Shown piece by piece: positions 21,181-31,950 of a stretch of 64,000 nucleotides of DNA. The notes beneath the pieces were generated by a model. The model saw only the letters and a list, made by a program, of their open reading frames with translations. It searched no databases and was not told where the DNA came from. This DNA is from Rhodococcus sp. Leaf278 (GTDB lineage: Bacteria; Actinomycetota; Actinomycetes; Mycobacteriales; Mycobacteriaceae): the NCBI RefSeq assembly GCF_001426085.1, contig NZ_LMRR01000004.1, positions 196,466 through 260,465 on the forward strand, written 5' to 3'. Numbering within the stretch: position 1 is the first letter of the stretch; every line of letters starts with the position of its first letter. A program made the position numbers and the translations under genes.

Positions 21181-24100
21181 GTGCTGTTCTCTCGGATGCC
21201 TGCGGAGCAGGGTCTGTACGACCCGAGCGCGGAGAAGGATTCCTGCGGCGTGGCGATGATCGCCGATATCGCGGGACGACGCTCCCATTCCATTGTGGCC
21301 GACGGCGTACTGGCACTGGAGAATCTGGAACATCGCGGCGCTGCCGGGGCCGAACCCAACAGCGGTGACGGTGCGGGCATTCTCATCCAGCTCCCGGTCG
21401 AACTCCTCGTCTCTTTGGCACCGTTCGATCTACCCACCGCACGAGGCGACGGTGACAATACTTTTGCGGCCGGCGTGTGTTTTCTGCCGCAGGGAATTCG
21501 GGAGCGTGCGCTCGCCGTCGAACGTGTCGAATCCATAGCGACCGAGGAGGGTCTGGACATCCTGGGCTGGGTTCCGGTCGAGGTCGATCCCGATCGAGCC
21601 GACGTGGGAGTCACTGCACTGGGCTGCATGCCGTACATGAGCTACCTCTTCGTCACCGCCCCCGAGGTCGACGGCGCGCGCCCGGCGGGTCTCGCACTCG
21701 ATCGGCTGGTCTACGCACTACGCAAGCGTTCCGAACGGGTCACCCCCGAGATCGAGGCCGAGGGCTCGGGACTGTTCTTTCCGTCGCTGTCCTCGCGCAC
21801 CATCGTCTACAAGGGCATGCTCACCACGATGCAGTTGCCGCTCTACTTTCCGGAGTTGCGGAACCCGTTGTGCACGAGTGCAATTGCCATCGTCCACAGT
21901 CGATTTTCGACCAACACGTTTCCGTCGTGGCCGCTGGCGCACCCGCATCGCTACGTTGCGCACAACGGTGAGATAAACACCGTCAAGGGCAACCGAAACC
22001 GGATGAGGGCTCGCGAAGCGCTTCTGTCGAGCGACCTGATCCCCGGGGACCTGGAACGATTGTTCCCGATCTGCAACCCCGATGCCTCGGACTCGGTGTC
22101 GCTGGACGAAGTACTCGAACTGCTGCATCTCGGTGGACGCAGTGTTCCGCACGTGGTGATGATGATGGTGCCCGAGCCGTGGGAGAACCACCGCACGATG
22201 GATCCCCGGGTGCGAGCGTTCTACCAGTTCCATTCGTCGATGATGGAGGCCTGGGACGGTCCAGCCTGCGTGACGTTCACCGATGGCAGCTACGTCGGAG
22301 CTGTGCTGGATCGCAACGGCCTTCGCCCCGGCCGCTGGTGGCAGACGGCCGACGGTCGCGTGATCCTCGCCAGCGAGGCCGGCGTGCTCGACGTGCCGCA
22401 ATCCGAGGTCGTCGCCAAGGGTCGCCTCGAGCCGGGCAAGATGTTTCTGATCGACACCGTCGCCGGACGTCTCGTGCCGGACGAGGAGATCAAACTTCAA
22501 CTGGCAACCGAACATCCGTACCAGGAGTGGCTGCACGCCGGCCTGCTCGAGATCAAGAGTCTGCCCGAGCGTGCACACATTCAGTACAACCACGACTCCG
22601 TTGTGCGCAGGCAGGTGGCGTTCGGTTACACCGAGGAAGACCTGCGCGTCGTATTGACGCCGATGGCCGCATCCGGGGGTGAGCCACTGGGGTCCATGGG
22701 CACCGACACCCCTGCGGCAGTCATGTCGCAGCGGTCGCGCCAGCTCTACGACTACTTCATCGAACTGTTCGCGCAGGTCACCAACCCGCCGTTGGATTCG
22801 ATCCGCGAGGAGATCGTGACCTCACTCGCGCGGGTGATGGGTCCCGAGCAGAACCTGCTCGAGCCCACCGCCGCATCGTGCCGGCAGATCGTGTTGCCGT
22901 GGCCGGTGCTCGACAACGACGAGTTGAACAAGATCATCCACATCAACGACGACGGCGACCATCCCGGATTGTCGGCCACGGTGTTGCGTGGCCTGTACGA
23001 GGTCGAGCGCGGCGGCGAAGGTCTCGCCGAGGCCCTCGAGGAACTGCGTGCTCGGGCATCGGAGGCCATCGCTGCCGGTTACCGGACGCTGATCATCTCC
23101 GATCGCGACTCGGACCACACGCGGGCTCCGATTCCGTCGTTGCTGGCCACCTCGGCGGTGCACCATCATCTGGTGCGCACGAAGGAGCGCACCAAGATCG
23201 CGCTCGTCGTCGAATCGGGAGACGCACGCGAGGTGCATCACCTGGCGTTGCTGATCGGATTCGGAGCCGCCGCGGTCAACCCGTATCTGGCGATGGAGTC
23301 GATCGAGGATCTCGTCGGCGAGGGTGAGCTGACCGGCGTCGAACCGACGATCGCGGTACGGAACTATCTGTACGGTCTCGGCAAGGGTGTGCTCAAGGTG
23401 ATGTCGAAGATGGGCATCTCGACCGTCGGATCTTACACCGGCGCACAGGTTTTCGAGGCGGTCGGTCTCGATCGCGAGGTGGTGCGCGAATACTTCAAGG
23501 GCACGGTCAGCAAACTCGGCGGCGTCGGCCTGGACGTGCTCGCCGAGGAGGTCAAGCTGCGCCACCGTCGGGCCTACCCCGAGAACCCCACCGACCGTGT
23601 TCATCGTCGGTTGGAGATCGGCGGCGAGTACCAGTTCCGGCGCGAAGGCGAGCTGCACCTGTTCACGCCCGAGACAGTGTTCCTGTTGCAGCACGCGACC
23701 CGCACCGGACGATACGACGTATTCCAGAAGTACACCGACGAGGTGGATCGGCTCGCCCGTGAAGGCGGTGCCTTGCGCGGTCTCTTCGAGTTCAAGGACG
23801 GTGTGCGGCCGCCGGTTCCGCTCGACGAAGTGGAGTCGGTCGAATCGATCGTGACGCGGTTCAACACCGGTGCGATGAGCTACGGATCCATCTCCGCCGA
23901 GGCGCACGAGACGATGGCCGTGGCGATGAACAACCTCGGCGGCCGGTCCAACTCGGGTGAGGGCGGTGAGGACGTCGACCGCCTCTACGACCCGAAGCGC
24001 CGCAGTGCCGTCAAGCAGGTGGCGAGTGGTCGCTTCGGGGTGACCAGCGACTACCTGGTCAATGCCACCGATATTCAGATCAAGATGGCGCAGGGTGCCA

Positions 24101-25764
24101 AGCCGGGCGAGGGTGGTCAGTTGCCCGGGTACAAGGTGTATCCGTGGGTGGCGAAGACGCGACATTCGACGCCGGGCGTCGGCTTGATCTCGCCGCCCCC
24201 GCACCACGACATCTATTCGATCGAGGATCTCGCGCAGCTGATCCACGACCTCAAGAACGCCAACGAGAATGCACGTGTGCACGTCAAGCTCGTCAGTTCC
24301 GTCGGCGTCGGCACGGTGGCGACCGGTGTCAGCAAGGCGCACGCCGACGTCGTCCTCATCTCGGGATACGACGGCGGAACCGGGGCGGCACCGTTGACCT
24401 CGCTCAAGCATGCCGGCGCTCCGTGGGAGATCGGCCTGGCCGACGCTCAGCAGACGCTGGTGCTCAACGGCCTGCGTGACCGCATCACCGTGCAATGCGA
24501 CGGTGGAATGCGCACCGGTCGCGACGTCATCGTCGCGGCACTTCTCGGTGCGGAGGAATTCGGATTCTCGACGGCCCCGCTCATCGTGGCGGGATGCATC
24601 ATGATGCGCGTCTGCCACCTCGATACGTGCCCGGTCGGAGTTGCGACGCAGAACCCGGAGCTGCGCAAGCGGTTCACCGGGAAGCCGGAGTTTCTCGAGG
24701 ACTTCTTCAAGTTCATCGCCGAGGACGTGCGAAAGTACCTCGCGCAGCTCGGTTTCCGCAGTATCGACGAAGCAGTAGGCCACGCCGACGTACTCGAGAC
24801 AGCGGCAGGCGTCGCGCACTGGAAGAGCAAGGGTCTGGATCTGGCTCCGATCTTCGCGATGCCCGTCGACCGACACGGTGCCCCGATGACGCAACGTCGA
24901 CGTCTCCGCGGGCAAGACCACGGTCTCGATCTCGCGCTGGATCGGACGCTGATCCAGTTGGCCGAGGGAGCGCTGGAGGACGCGCATCCGGTCAAGCTCG
25001 AGCTGCCGGTACGTAACGTCAACCGCACTGTCGGAACGCTGCTGGGGTCCGAGGTCACGCGACGCTACGGCGCGGGTGGACTCCCCGACGACACCATTCG
25101 CATTGCGTTCACCGGATCGGCGGGGCAGTCGCTCGGTGCGTTCCTGCCGCCGGGTATCACGATCGATCTGGTCGGTGACGCGAACGACTATGTCGGCAAG
25201 GGACTCTCGGGTGGTCGCATCGTCGTGCGCCCCGCCGATGATGCGCCCTTCGTCGCCGAGGACAACGTGATCGCCGGCAACACCATTCTGTACGGCGCAA
25301 CCTCGGGCGAGGTGTACCTGCGGGGCAAGGCAGGGGAGCGTTTCGCGGTTCGTAACTCCGGGGCGGTCGCGGTGAACGAGGGCGTGGGTGACCACGCGTT
25401 CGAGTACATGACCGGTGGCCGGGTCGTCGTGCTGGGCCCGACCGGTCGCAACATGGCCGCGGGAATGTCCGGCGGTATCGCGTTCGTCCTCGGTCTCGAT
25501 CCGGCCGACGTGAACATGGCGATGGTCGAACTGCAGATCCCCAACCCGGACGATCTGGTGTGGCTGCGCGAGACCGTCGAGAATCACCAGCGCTGGACCG
25601 GGTCCACTGTCGCGACCTCGTTGCTGGCCGACTGGCCACGCCGGTCTGCGCTGTTCACCAAAGTCATGCCCGTCGACTACCAGCGGGTGCTGGAAGCGAC
25701 TCGAATGGCGCGTGCCGAGGGGCGCGACGTCGATGCTGCGATCATGGAGGCTGCACGTGGCTGA
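21181..25764 (+). CDS. gltB: Glutamate synthase large subunit GltB
   Basis: A 1527-residue NADPH-GOGAT alpha subunit that transfers the amide of glutamine to 2-oxoglutarate. The order is: a short propeptide, the class II amidotransferase with nucleophile C22 ([10 protein letters not shown]), [17 protein letters not shown], the central domain, the FMN and 3Fe-4S domain ([26 protein letters not shown]; cysteines in [16 protein letters not shown]) and the C-terminal GxGxG helix domain. GTG at 21181 lies 8 nt after GGAGG; GTG 21178 and ATG 21196 are alternatives. It overlaps gltD by 8 nt. Confidence 0.97.
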   Translation: MLFSRMPAEQGLYDPSAEKDSCGVAMIADIAGRRSHSIVADGVLALENLEHRGAAGAEPNSGDGAGILIQLPVELLVSLAPFDLPTARGDGDNTFAAGVCFLPQGIRERALAVERVESIATEEGLDILGWVPVEVDPDRADVGVTALGCMPYMSYLFVTAPEVDGARPAGLALDRLVYALRKRSERVTPEIEAEGSGLFFPSLSSRTIVYKGMLTTMQLPLYFPELRNPLCTSAIAIVHSRFSTNTFPSWPLAHPHRYVAHNGEINTVKGNRNRMRAREALLSSDLIPGDLERLFPICNPDASDSVSLDEVLELLHLGGRSVPHVVMMMVPEPWENHRTMDPRVRAFYQFHSSMMEAWDGPACVTFTDGSYVGAVLDRNGLRPGRWWQTADGRVILASEAGVLDVPQSEVVAKGRLEPGKMFLIDTVAGRLVPDEEIKLQLATEHPYQEWLHAGLLEIKSLPERAHIQYNHDSVVRRQVAFGYTEEDLRVVLTPMAASGGEPLGSMGTDTPAAVMSQRSRQLYDYFIELFAQVTNPPLDSIREEIVTSLARVMGPEQNLLEPTAASCRQIVLPWPVLDNDELNKIIHINDDGDHPGLSATVLRGLYEVERGGEGLAEALEELRARASEAIAAGYRTLIISDRDSDHTRAPIPSLLATSAVHHHLVRTKERTKIALVVESGDAREVHHLALLIGFGAAAVNPYLAMESIEDLVGEGELTGVEPTIAVRNYLYGLGKGVLKVMSKMGISTVGSYTGAQVFEAVGLDREVVREYFKGTVSKLGGVGLDVLAEEVKLRHRRAYPENPTDRVHRRLEIGGEYQFRREGELHLFTPETVFLLQHATRTGRYDVFQKYTDEVDRLAREGGALRGLFEFKDGVRPPVPLDEVESVESIVTRFNTGAMSYGSISAEAHETMAVAMNNLGGRSNSGEGGEDVDRLYDPKRRSAVKQVASGRFGVTSDYLVNATDIQIKMAQGAKPGEGGQLPGYKVYPWVAKTRHSTPGVGLISPPPHHDIYSIEDLAQLIHDLKNANENARVHVKLVSSVGVGTVATGVSKAHADVVLISGYDGGTGAAPLTSLKHAGAPWEIGLADAQQTLVLNGLRDRITVQCDGGMRTGRDVIVAALLGAEEFGFSTAPLIVAGCIMMRVCHLDTCPVGVATQNPELRKRFTGKPEFLEDFFKFIAEDVRKYLAQLGFRSIDEAVGHADVLETAAGVAHWKSKGLDLAPIFAMPVDRHGAPMTQRRRLRGQDHGLDLALDRTLIQLAEGALEDAHPVKLELPVRNVNRTVGTLLGSEVTRRYGAGGLPDDTIRIAFTGSAGQSLGAFLPPGITIDLVGDANDYVGKGLSGGRIVVRPADDAPFVAEDNVIAGNTILYGATSGEVYLRGKAGERFAVRNSGAVAVNEGVGDHAFEYMTGGRVVVLGPTGRNMAAGMSGGIAFVLGLDPADVNMAMVELQIPNPDDLVWLRETVENHQRWTGSTVATSLLADWPRRSALFTKVMPVDYQRVLEATRMARAEGRDVDAAIMEAARG

Positions 25765-27262
25765 TCCACAGGGATTTCTGAAAGTCGTCAAGCGCGAGGC
25801 AGTCAAGCGTCCGATCGGCGAGCGCGTCAAGGACTGGAACGAAGTGTATTCGCACCAGCCGACGAGCGAACGGGCCGCGGAGGTCTCGGATCAAGCACGC
25901 CGCTGCATGGACTGCGGAATTCCGTTCTGCCACTCCGGAACTGCAGGCTGTCCGCTGGGTAATTTGATTCCCGAGTGGAACGATCTGGTTCGTCGTGACC
26001 GCTGGGACGCGGCGAGTGACCGACTGCACGCGACCAACAACTTCCCGGAATTCACCGGTCGGGTGTGCCCGGCACCGTGTGAATCAGCCTGTGTGCTTTC
26101 GATTTCGGAGGCGGCCACCGGCGGTAGCGTCACGATCAAGCGGGTCGAGCAGACCATCGCGGATCTGGCCTGGGAAGAGGGCAGCATCGTTCCGCAACCG
26201 CCGACGATCACCACCGGTAAGCGAGTCGCCGTCGTGGGGTCCGGTCCTGCGGGATTGGCTGCAGCACAACAGCTCACCCGAGCAGGTCACGACGTCACGG
26301 TGTACGAGCGGGACGACCGCCTCGGCGGTCTGCTCCGGTACGGCATTCCCGAGTTCAAGCTCGAGAAGTCGGTGCTGGATCAGCGCCTGATGCAGATGCG
26401 GGCCGAGGGAACGCATTTCGTGACCGACTGCGAGGTGGGTATCGACTTCACGGTCGAGCAGCTCCGCGAGTCCTTCGATGCCGTCGTCCTGGCGGTCGGC
26501 GCTCTGCGGGCCCGCGACAACACCGAGGTGATCGGTCGCGAACTCGACGGTATCCACCTCGCGATGGAACACCTGGTGCCGTCGAACAAGGAGTGTGAGG
26601 GCGACGGTCCCACGTCGATCTCGGCCGCGGATAAGCATGTGGTGATCATCGGCGGCGGCGACACCGGGGCCGACTGCCTGGGCACGGCGCACCGCCAAGG
26701 TGCCGCGTCCGTCACTCAGCTCGACTACAACCCCGCCCTGCCCGGGGCTCGCGACGACAGTCTGTCGCCGTGGCCGTCGTGGCCCTTAGTGCTGCGTACC
26801 TCGCCTGCGCATGCCGAGGGTGGCGTCGTGCGTCACCAGGTGGCCGTGCAGCGATTCCTCGGCGACGAACGCGGGCACGTGCGTGCGATGGTGCTGGCCG
26901 AGGTGGAGGTGCAGCGTGACGCGGACGGTCGACGCGTCGTCACGCCGATCGGTGAAGAGGTGGAACTGCCCTGTGATCTGGCGCTGTTCGCCATCGGTTT
27001 CGAGGGCGTCGAGCATGGTCCGTTGCTCGACGAGTACGGTCTCGCGCTCACCAAGCGTGGTGCGTTGTCGTGTGGTCCCGACTGGCAGACCACCGCGCCG
27101 GGGGTGTTCGTCTGCGGAGATGCGCATCGAGGTGCGTCGTTGGTCGTGTGGGCGATCGCAGAGGGACGGTCGGCGGCTCATGGAGTCGATGCTTTCCTTA
27201 CCGGGCACTCGGAATTGCCGTCTCCGGTACACCCCACGGCACTACCTCTCGCAGTGGTGTGA
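25757..27262 (+). CDS. gltD: Glutamate synthase small subunit GltD
   Basis: A 501-residue flavoprotein that oxidises NADPH and passes electrons through Fe-S clusters to GltB. The N-terminal cysteine-rich part is seen in [20 protein letters not shown] and CPAPCESAC; the FAD site is [17 protein letters not shown]; the NADPH site is [19 protein letters not shown] at 25757 follows GGAGG and overlaps gltB, so the subunits are translated together. The C terminus ends near residue 501 with [20 protein letters not shown]. Confidence 0.97.
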   Translation: MADPQGFLKVVKREAVKRPIGERVKDWNEVYSHQPTSERAAEVSDQARRCMDCGIPFCHSGTAGCPLGNLIPEWNDLVRRDRWDAASDRLHATNNFPEFTGRVCPAPCESACVLSISEAATGGSVTIKRVEQTIADLAWEEGSIVPQPPTITTGKRVAVVGSGPAGLAAAQQLTRAGHDVTVYERDDRLGGLLRYGIPEFKLEKSVLDQRLMQMRAEGTHFVTDCEVGIDFTVEQLRESFDAVVLAVGALRARDNTEVIGRELDGIHLAMEHLVPSNKECEGDGPTSISAADKHVVIIGGGDTGADCLGTAHRQGAASVTQLDYNPALPGARDDSLSPWPSWPLVLRTSPAHAEGGVVRHQVAVQRFLGDERGHVRAMVLAEVEVQRDADGRRVVTPIGEEVELPCDLALFAIGFEGVEHGPLLDEYGLALTKRGALSCGPDWQTTAPGVFVCGDAHRGASLVVWAIAEGRSAAHGVDAFLTGHSELPSPVHPTALPLAVV

Positions 27263-27311
27263 CGCTCGTCTCTGAACCGATGCAGACCCTCCCAGCAGCG
27301 GGGTAGTGAGG

Positions 27312-27325
27312 CTACCGATCGGTAG
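27312..27325. promoter_or_regulatory. 14-bp perfect palindrome CTACCGATCGGTAG upstream of pyk
   Basis: It lies in the 122-bp gap between gltD and pyk, about 46 bp before the putative pyk -10. Such uninterrupted palindromes are typical of TetR-family operators; the cognate regulator is not in this window. Confidence 0.5.
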
Positions 27326-27371
27326 TATCCGACTGGGAACGTCTGCGATAGAGAACGGGGCGTCCAGCGGC

Positions 27372-27377
27372 TAGGCT
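27372..27377 (+). promoter_or_regulatory. Putative -10 (TAGGCT) of pyk
   Basis: TANNNT hexamer 7 nt before the GTG at 27385, consistent with a leaderless transcript. Confidence 0.45.
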
Positions 27378-27384
27378 CGCCTTC

Positions 27385-28803
27385 GTGAGCCGACGTACGA
27401 AGATTGTCTGCACCCTTGGACCCGCAACCGCAACCACAGAGCGAATCCGTGAACTCGTAGAGAGTGGAATGGATGTCGCACGACTGAACTTCAGCCACGG
27501 TGATCACCCCGATCACCAGGCCAACTACGAGAGGGTCCGCGCAGCGTCGGACGCCACCGGCAAAGCCGTGGGCATTCTGGCCGACCTGCAGGGACCGAAG
27601 ATTCGTCTCGGCCGCTTCGCCGAGGGCTCGACCACCTGGGCCAGCGGTGAGCTGATCCGCATCACCGTCGAGGAGTGCGAAGGCACCCACGACCGGGTGT
27701 CGACCACCTACAAGGAACTGGCTCAGGACGCCAAGGAAGGCGACCGCCTCCTCGTCGACGACGGCAAGGTCGGCCTCGTGGTCACCGGCGTCGAAGGCAA
27801 CGATGTGCTGTGCCGTGTCACCGAAGGTGGACCGGTCAGCAACAACAAGGGCGTCTCCCTGCCCGGCATGGACGTATCGGTTCCGGCCATGAGCGAGAAG
27901 GACATCGCGGACCTCGAATTCGCACTCGCTCTGGGATGCGACTTCATTGCGCTGTCGTTCGTTCGCTCGCCCGCGGACGTCGAGCTCGTGCACGCCGTGA
28001 TGGATCGTGTCGGCCGCCGAGTTCCCGTCATCGCCAAGCTGGAGAAGCCCGAAGCTGTCGACAACCTCGAAGCCATCGTGCTCGCGTTCGACGCGATCAT
28101 GGTCGCCCGCGGTGACCTCGGCGTCGAGTTGCCGCTCGAGCAGGTTCCGCTGGTTCAGAAGCGCGCCATTCAGATCGCTCGCGCCAACGCGAAGCCCGTC
28201 ATCGTTGCGACCCAGATGCTCGAATCGATGATCGAGAATTCCCGTCCGACGCGCGCCGAGGCCTCCGACGTCGCCAATGCGGTACTCGACGGCACCGACG
28301 CGGTCATGCTGTCCGGGGAGACCTCGGTCGGCAAGTACGTCATGGAGACGGTGCGGACCATGGCCCGCATCGTCGAGACCGTCGAGACCGAGGGCGACAG
28401 CGTTCCGCCGCTGACACACGTCCCGCGCACCAAGCGTGGCGTGATCTCCTATGCCGCCCGCGATATCGGCGAGCGGTTGGACGCCAAGGCTCTCGTCGCC
28501 TTCACCCAGTCGGGTGACACCGTTCGACGGTTGGCCCGTCTGCACACCAAGCTTCCCCTGCTCGCGTTCACCTCCATCTCCGAGGTGCGCAGCCAGCTGT
28601 CGCTGAGCTGGGGCACCGAGACGTTCCTGGTCCCCGACGTGGGGTCCACGGACGCGATGGTCAAAGAGGTCGACAAGGCGCTGCTCGAACTCGGTCGGTA
28701 CAACAAGGGCGATCAGGTCGTGATCGTGGCCGGTGCCCCTCCCGGCACAGTAGGCTCGACCAACTTGATCCATGTGCACCGAATCGGAGAAGAGGACCGG
28801 TAA
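27385..28803 (+). CDS. pyk: Pyruvate kinase
   Basis: A 472-residue glycolytic enzyme converting PEP and ADP to pyruvate and ATP. Landmarks are KIVCTLGPAT at the start, LNFSHGDH, ILADLQGPKIRLG, the PEP-binding VIAKLEKPEAVDNL, MVARGDLGVELPLE and DGTDAVMLSGETSVGKY. The GTG at 27385 begins exactly at the family N terminus. The thioesterase gene starts on the base after its TAA stop. The palindrome upstream suggests repression by a TetR-type protein, which is inference. Confidence 0.97.
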   Translation: MSRRTKIVCTLGPATATTERIRELVESGMDVARLNFSHGDHPDHQANYERVRAASDATGKAVGILADLQGPKIRLGRFAEGSTTWASGELIRITVEECEGTHDRVSTTYKELAQDAKEGDRLLVDDGKVGLVVTGVEGNDVLCRVTEGGPVSNNKGVSLPGMDVSVPAMSEKDIADLEFALALGCDFIALSFVRSPADVELVHAVMDRVGRRVPVIAKLEKPEAVDNLEAIVLAFDAIMVARGDLGVELPLEQVPLVQKRAIQIARANAKPVIVATQMLESMIENSRPTRAEASDVANAVLDGTDAVMLSGETSVGKYVMETVRTMARIVETVETEGDSVPPLTHVPRTKRGVISYAARDIGERLDAKALVAFTQSGDTVRRLARLHTKLPLLAFTSISEVRSQLSLSWGTETFLVPDVGSTDAMVKEVDKALLELGRYNKGDQVVIVAGAPPGTVGSTNLIHVHRIGEEDR

Positions 28804-29730
28804 GTGGTCGAAGCGGGGGGAACCGGCGTCAGCGAAAGCGCGCCGAGCAGTACAGCGGTGAAGACCGATCTCGAGACGCTCCTCGATCTCCTCGCACTGG
28901 AGGAGATCGAGGAGGACGTGTTCGTCGGCGTTCACCCGGAACAGGTGGGGAGCCGTACGTTCGGGGGACAACTGGTCGCTCAGGGCCTGATCGCGGCGGG
29001 CCGCACCGTGTCCGGAACGTCGCGGGACGTTCATGCGATCAACGCTCACTTCATCCGCGGGGGTGACGTCAAGAAGCCCATCGAATTCCGGGTCTCGCGT
29101 CAGCGCGACGGTCGCGCCTTCGCCAATCGGCAGGTGACCGCCGTTCAGGACGGCAACGAGCTGTTCGTCATGCTCGCGGCATTCCAGGATTTCGGTAAAG
29201 GCCTGGAACACAGCGTCGAGGTTCCGGAGGTTCCGTACCCCGACGCGCTGCCACCCCTCGGCGATCATTTCGTCGGGTACGAGGACCGACTGCAGATGTT
29301 CGTCGATGCTCTCAAGCCGATCGACATGCGCTATGCGAACGATCCGGCCTGGATCATGCACGGAACCGGTGAGAAGCTCAATCACAATCGAGTCTGGATG
29401 AAGGCCGACGGTGATCTGCCCGACGCCTCGATCTTTCACGCCGCGACCATGGGCTACGCGTCGGACACCACCGTGCTGGATTCGATCATCACCACACACG
29501 GTCTGTCATGGGGACTCGATCGGATCGTCGCCGCTACAGTGAACCACTCCATTTGGTTCCACCGCCCGTTCAGGTTCGACGAGTGGGCTCTCTACGCCAC
29601 CGAATCACCCGTGGCCGCCGGCTCGCGTGGCCTGGCCACCGGTCGTTTCTTCTCGATGGACGGCCAATTGCTGGCAACCGTCGTGCAGGAAGGCCTCATT
29701 CGTCATTTTCCGAAGCGGGTCCGCGACTGA
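28804..29730 (+). CDS. tesB: Acyl-CoA thioesterase II (TesB type)
   Basis: A 308-residue double-hotdog thioesterase that hydrolyses acyl-CoA to free acid and CoA. The first domain shows GGQLVAQGLIAAGRTV and HAINAHFIRGGD, and the second carries HAATMGYASDTTVLDS and SLDHSIWFH-like NHSIWFHRPFRFDEW. The catalytic Asp-Thr/Ser-Gln set of TesB is compatible with these regions. The GTG at 28804 is immediately after the pyk TAA, implying coupling; from memory pykA-tesB1 is also the order in M. tuberculosis. Its last 35 nt overlap the convergent glycosylase gene. Confidence 0.93.
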   Translation: MVEAGGTGVSESAPSSTAVKTDLETLLDLLALEEIEEDVFVGVHPEQVGSRTFGGQLVAQGLIAAGRTVSGTSRDVHAINAHFIRGGDVKKPIEFRVSRQRDGRAFANRQVTAVQDGNELFVMLAAFQDFGKGLEHSVEVPEVPYPDALPPLGDHFVGYEDRLQMFVDALKPIDMRYANDPAWIMHGTGEKLNHNRVWMKADGDLPDASIFHAATMGYASDTTVLDSIITTHGLSWGLDRIVAATVNHSIWFHRPFRFDEWALYATESPVAAGSRGLATGRFFSMDGQLLATVVQEGLIRHFPKRVRD

Positions 29731-30220
29731 ACGCGCGTGCCCAGGTTCGAGTCTTGGCTGCAAGATCCAGCGAGGCGTGCGCCGGACTGGTCGAGGGCAA
29801 CCGGGTGAATTCGATGCGGGGGAGAAGCAGTCCCGTCGCCACGTGACGTCGGTAGCTCTCGGCCGCCTTGGCTCCGTTGAAGAACACCCTGTCGATATTC
29901 GGCTGTTGCGCGAACAGTGTCTCGAAATCATTTGCAACGATCGATGATTCGACAATTGCCGAGTCGAGACTGCCCGCGCGCGTGCACAGTTTCAGTACAT
30001 CCCAGACGGCAATCCGGTGGTCTCGGAGACGCACTGTGCGTGCGTCGTACGGGACTTCGGGTCCGGCACCGAACAGCGTTCCCATGATCGGCCAGAACGC
30101 ATTTCGCGGATGTGCGTAGTACTGCTGAGCCGCCAGCGACGCGACGCCGGGCATGGAGCCCAGAATCAAGGTGGTTGCGCCCGGTCCGACGATCGGCTCG
30201 AAACTGTGCACAACGTTCAT
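29696..30220 (-). CDS. DNA-deoxyinosine glycosylase-like (UDG superfamily) protein
   Basis: A 174-residue protein of the uracil-DNA glycosylase fold. It matches the hypoxanthine/deoxyinosine glycosylase group by the start HSFEPIVGPGATTLILGSMPG, then YYAHPRNAFWPIMG and VFFNGAKAAESY. It would remove deaminated adenine (hypoxanthine) from DNA as the first step of base-excision repair. The frame extends upstream to 30331, but ATG at 30220 gives the family start. The 3' end overlaps tesB by 35 nt on the opposite strand, so the last residues may vary between relatives. Confidence 0.82.
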   Translation of the reverse strand: MNVVHSFEPIVGPGATTLILGSMPGVASLAAQQYYAHPRNAFWPIMGTLFGAGPEVPYDARTVRLRDHRIAVWDVLKLCTRAGSLDSAIVESSIVANDFETLFAQQPNIDRVFFNGAKAAESYRRHVATGLLLPRIEFTRLPSTSPAHASLDLAAKTRTWARAFSRGPASENDE

Positions 30221-30276
30221 GGCGCGATTGAAGCAAATCCCCGCGGGGGTGCCGGACGTGGGACCACAATGGAGAG

Positions 30277-30480
30277 ATGTTGGATCCACGTGTACTCGAC
30301 AACAACGAACTCGAAGCCGAACTCGCCGCACTGCGCCGGGGGCGTGACGCGGCGATGGACGAAGGTGCCAGGAACGTCTCGACCGCCGACACCGATCACC
30401 TGATCGCGCGGTTCGAGGAAGAAATTCGCAAGCGACACCAGGATTCGGTGTCGGATCAGCCCAGTACCGATCTGCCCTGA
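30277..30480 (+). CDS. DUF6158-like small protein
   Basis: A 67-residue, highly charged, all-helical small protein starting MLDPRVLDNNELEAELAALR, with a central HLIARFEEEIRKRH segment. This resembles DUF6158, a small actinobacterial family of unknown function; I make the match from memory. GGAGAG lies directly before the ATG. It has no signal or membrane segment. The 3' end overlaps the convergent DUF1772 gene by 25 nt. Confidence 0.7.
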   Translation: MLDPRVLDNNELEAELAALRRGRDAAMDEGARNVSTADTDHLIARFEEEIRKRHQDSVSDQPSTDLP

Positions 30481-30947
30481 CCCAGGATCAGCACGGCGCA
30501 TGCGGCAGTCGCAGCAACCGTCCTGACGTTGTTCCACAGGACCCACTTCGTGCTGAAGTCCTCCCATGCCGCAGCCCCGGCCGCTGTTGTCGAATCGGCG
30601 GCGGCCAGCGCGTTGTTCAATGGCACGTTCAGCAAGACCGTCACCGCGAAGCAGCCCACCACGTACAAGACGGCACCGGTGATGATCAGTGCCGAACGGC
30701 CGCCGTCGGTGAACGGACTCAGCACAGCGGCCACCACGCAGGACAATGCGGTGCCCGTGAACAGGATCAGAAACAGCGGATTGAGAATTGCCGCATTGGC
30801 GCTCTGCATCGAGGAGATCGCGACCGGAACCGGAAGGCTATTCAGTCCGGGAAGCACGCTGATCGAGAAGGCAAGCAGCACACCTGCCATCAATGCGGAT
30901 CCGATGGCACCGACAAGTGTTGTTGCGGAGGCTATTCGGTCGATCAT
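30456..30947 (-). CDS. DUF1772 (anthrone-oxygenase-like) membrane protein
   Basis: A 163-residue membrane protein with four hydrophobic segments, about residues 9-32, 53-75, 86-106 and 140-160. The conserved polar stretch TVLLNVPLNNALAAAD between segments three and four is characteristic of DUF1772 proteins, a family that includes anthrone oxygenases; the actual reaction here is unknown. Its ATG overlaps the stop of the NAD(P)H-binding gene (ATGA), so it is the second gene of a two-gene operon with it, controlled perhaps by the divergent AraC regulator. Confidence 0.8.
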   Translation of the reverse strand: MIDRIASATTLVGAIGSALMAGVLLAFSISVLPGLNSLPVPVAISSMQSANAAILNPLFLILFTGTALSCVVAAVLSPFTDGGRSALIITGAVLYVVGCFAVTVLLNVPLNNALAAADSTTAAGAAAWEDFSTKWVLWNNVRTVAATAACAVLILGQGRSVLG

Positions 30948-31825
30948 GACACCGCTGCCGGTGCCGAGATCGAGTCCGCGAATTCCTCGAAGGAGGTCTC
31001 GGTGCTGTTCTCCGGTGACCGGCGAACGTCTCGGGTCAGTTCTTCAGCGTTGAATGCCCTGGTCATGTCGACGTACAACTGCGCATACGATCTCGAGAAT
31101 CCGATAGAGACGAGCATGTCTGCCATGGCCTCGTACGACAGGCACTCGTAACGGGCCGCTGTGACTTCGAGTCGGTCGCCCAGAACTTTCGTGGCCTCGG
31201 TGTAGCTGATGTCTCGCTGGCCCAGCAGCACCTGAGTGCGGACACCGTCCCCGGGTGAATCGGTCAGTGCCCGCACGGCGGCGTCGGCAATGTCCGAGGT
31301 GGCGATCATCGGAATCGGTAGGTGCGGGTCCACAGAATCGACGTGCACGCCACCGGTCGTCAGCTGCTCGACCGCCGGAAGCAGGTTCTCGAAGAACGAC
31401 ACAGGACGCAGCAGGTGCAGGCTCCGATCGGTCAATGTCCGTAGGCGCTCCTCCTGTTCGGCGAGGCAGCCGATGACGCCGGGCGCGTCGTGTCGATCGG
31501 CACCGAGGCTGCTCAGTGCCACGATCTTCTCGACTTGGGACACGCGGAGGGCATCGACGATCGAAGTACCCCAAGATGCCTGCTCGGCTTCGAAGTCCTC
31601 GGCGTAGGGATTGCTCGGCAGCATCACGAATACGGCCTCGCTGCCCGCGAAGGATGTGACCAGCTCGGGCGTCAGGTTCGCTGCGATGGTGTCCGCGCCA
31701 CCGGCCGCCAGTGCGCCCAGTCGTTCGGTGTTCCGGCCGATTGCGCGAACCTGCTCGCCTGCCTTCAGCAGTGTTCCGGCGACGCGATATCCAACCTGAC
31801 CGGTCGCTCCCAGAATCGTGATCAC
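30944..31825 (-). CDS. NmrA-type NAD(P)H-binding protein
   Basis: A 293-residue atypical short-chain dehydrogenase fold protein. The dinucleotide-binding loop is ILGATGQVGYRVAGTLL at the N terminus, and the second landmark EAVFVMLPSNPYAEDFE follows. NmrA-like proteins include quinone/NAD(P)H oxidoreductases and redox sensors; substrate is unknown. It is first in an operon with the DUF1772 gene and divergent from an AraC regulator, a common arrangement for quinone or aldehyde detoxification genes, so that role is plausible but inferred. Confidence 0.85.
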   Translation of the reverse strand: MITILGATGQVGYRVAGTLLKAGEQVRAIGRNTERLGALAAGGADTIAANLTPELVTSFAGSEAVFVMLPSNPYAEDFEAEQASWGTSIVDALRVSQVEKIVALSSLGADRHDAPGVIGCLAEQEERLRTLTDRSLHLLRPVSFFENLLPAVEQLTTGGVHVDSVDPHLPIPMIATSDIADAAVRALTDSPGDGVRTQVLLGQRDISYTEATKVLGDRLEVTAARYECLSYEAMADMLVSIGFSRSYAQLYVDMTRAFNAEELTRDVRRSPENSTETSFEEFADSISAPAAVS

Positions 31826-31859
31826 GATGGTGTTCCTTCCGTTCGGCTCGTGTTGTTAC

Positions 31860-31890
31860 TCCATCCACTCTGGACATTCAAAGATGGATG
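31860..31890. promoter_or_regulatory. Inverted repeat in the NmrA/AraC divergent region
   Basis: TCCATCCA-like sequence at 31860-31867 and its complement TGGATG around 31885-31890 form an inverted repeat (6-bp arms CATCCA/TGGATG, 17-bp spacer) between the divergent genes. It is a candidate operator for the AraC protein. Confidence 0.45.
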
Positions 31891-31950
31891 AACAATGCTC
31901 GATCAGCTCGAAAAGATGTCCAATCGTCTACTTTGTGGGACGATCGATCA

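Noticed and set aside
22822-25830. 1002-codon open frame on the minus strand opposite gltB
   Set aside because: It mirrors the gltB reading frame; long antisense frames are common in high-GC DNA, and the product has no recognisable domain while gltB is unmistakable.
27178-29499. 773-codon minus-strand frame opposite pyk and tesB
   Set aside because: Shadow of the coding strand; spans two clear genes and has no domain features.
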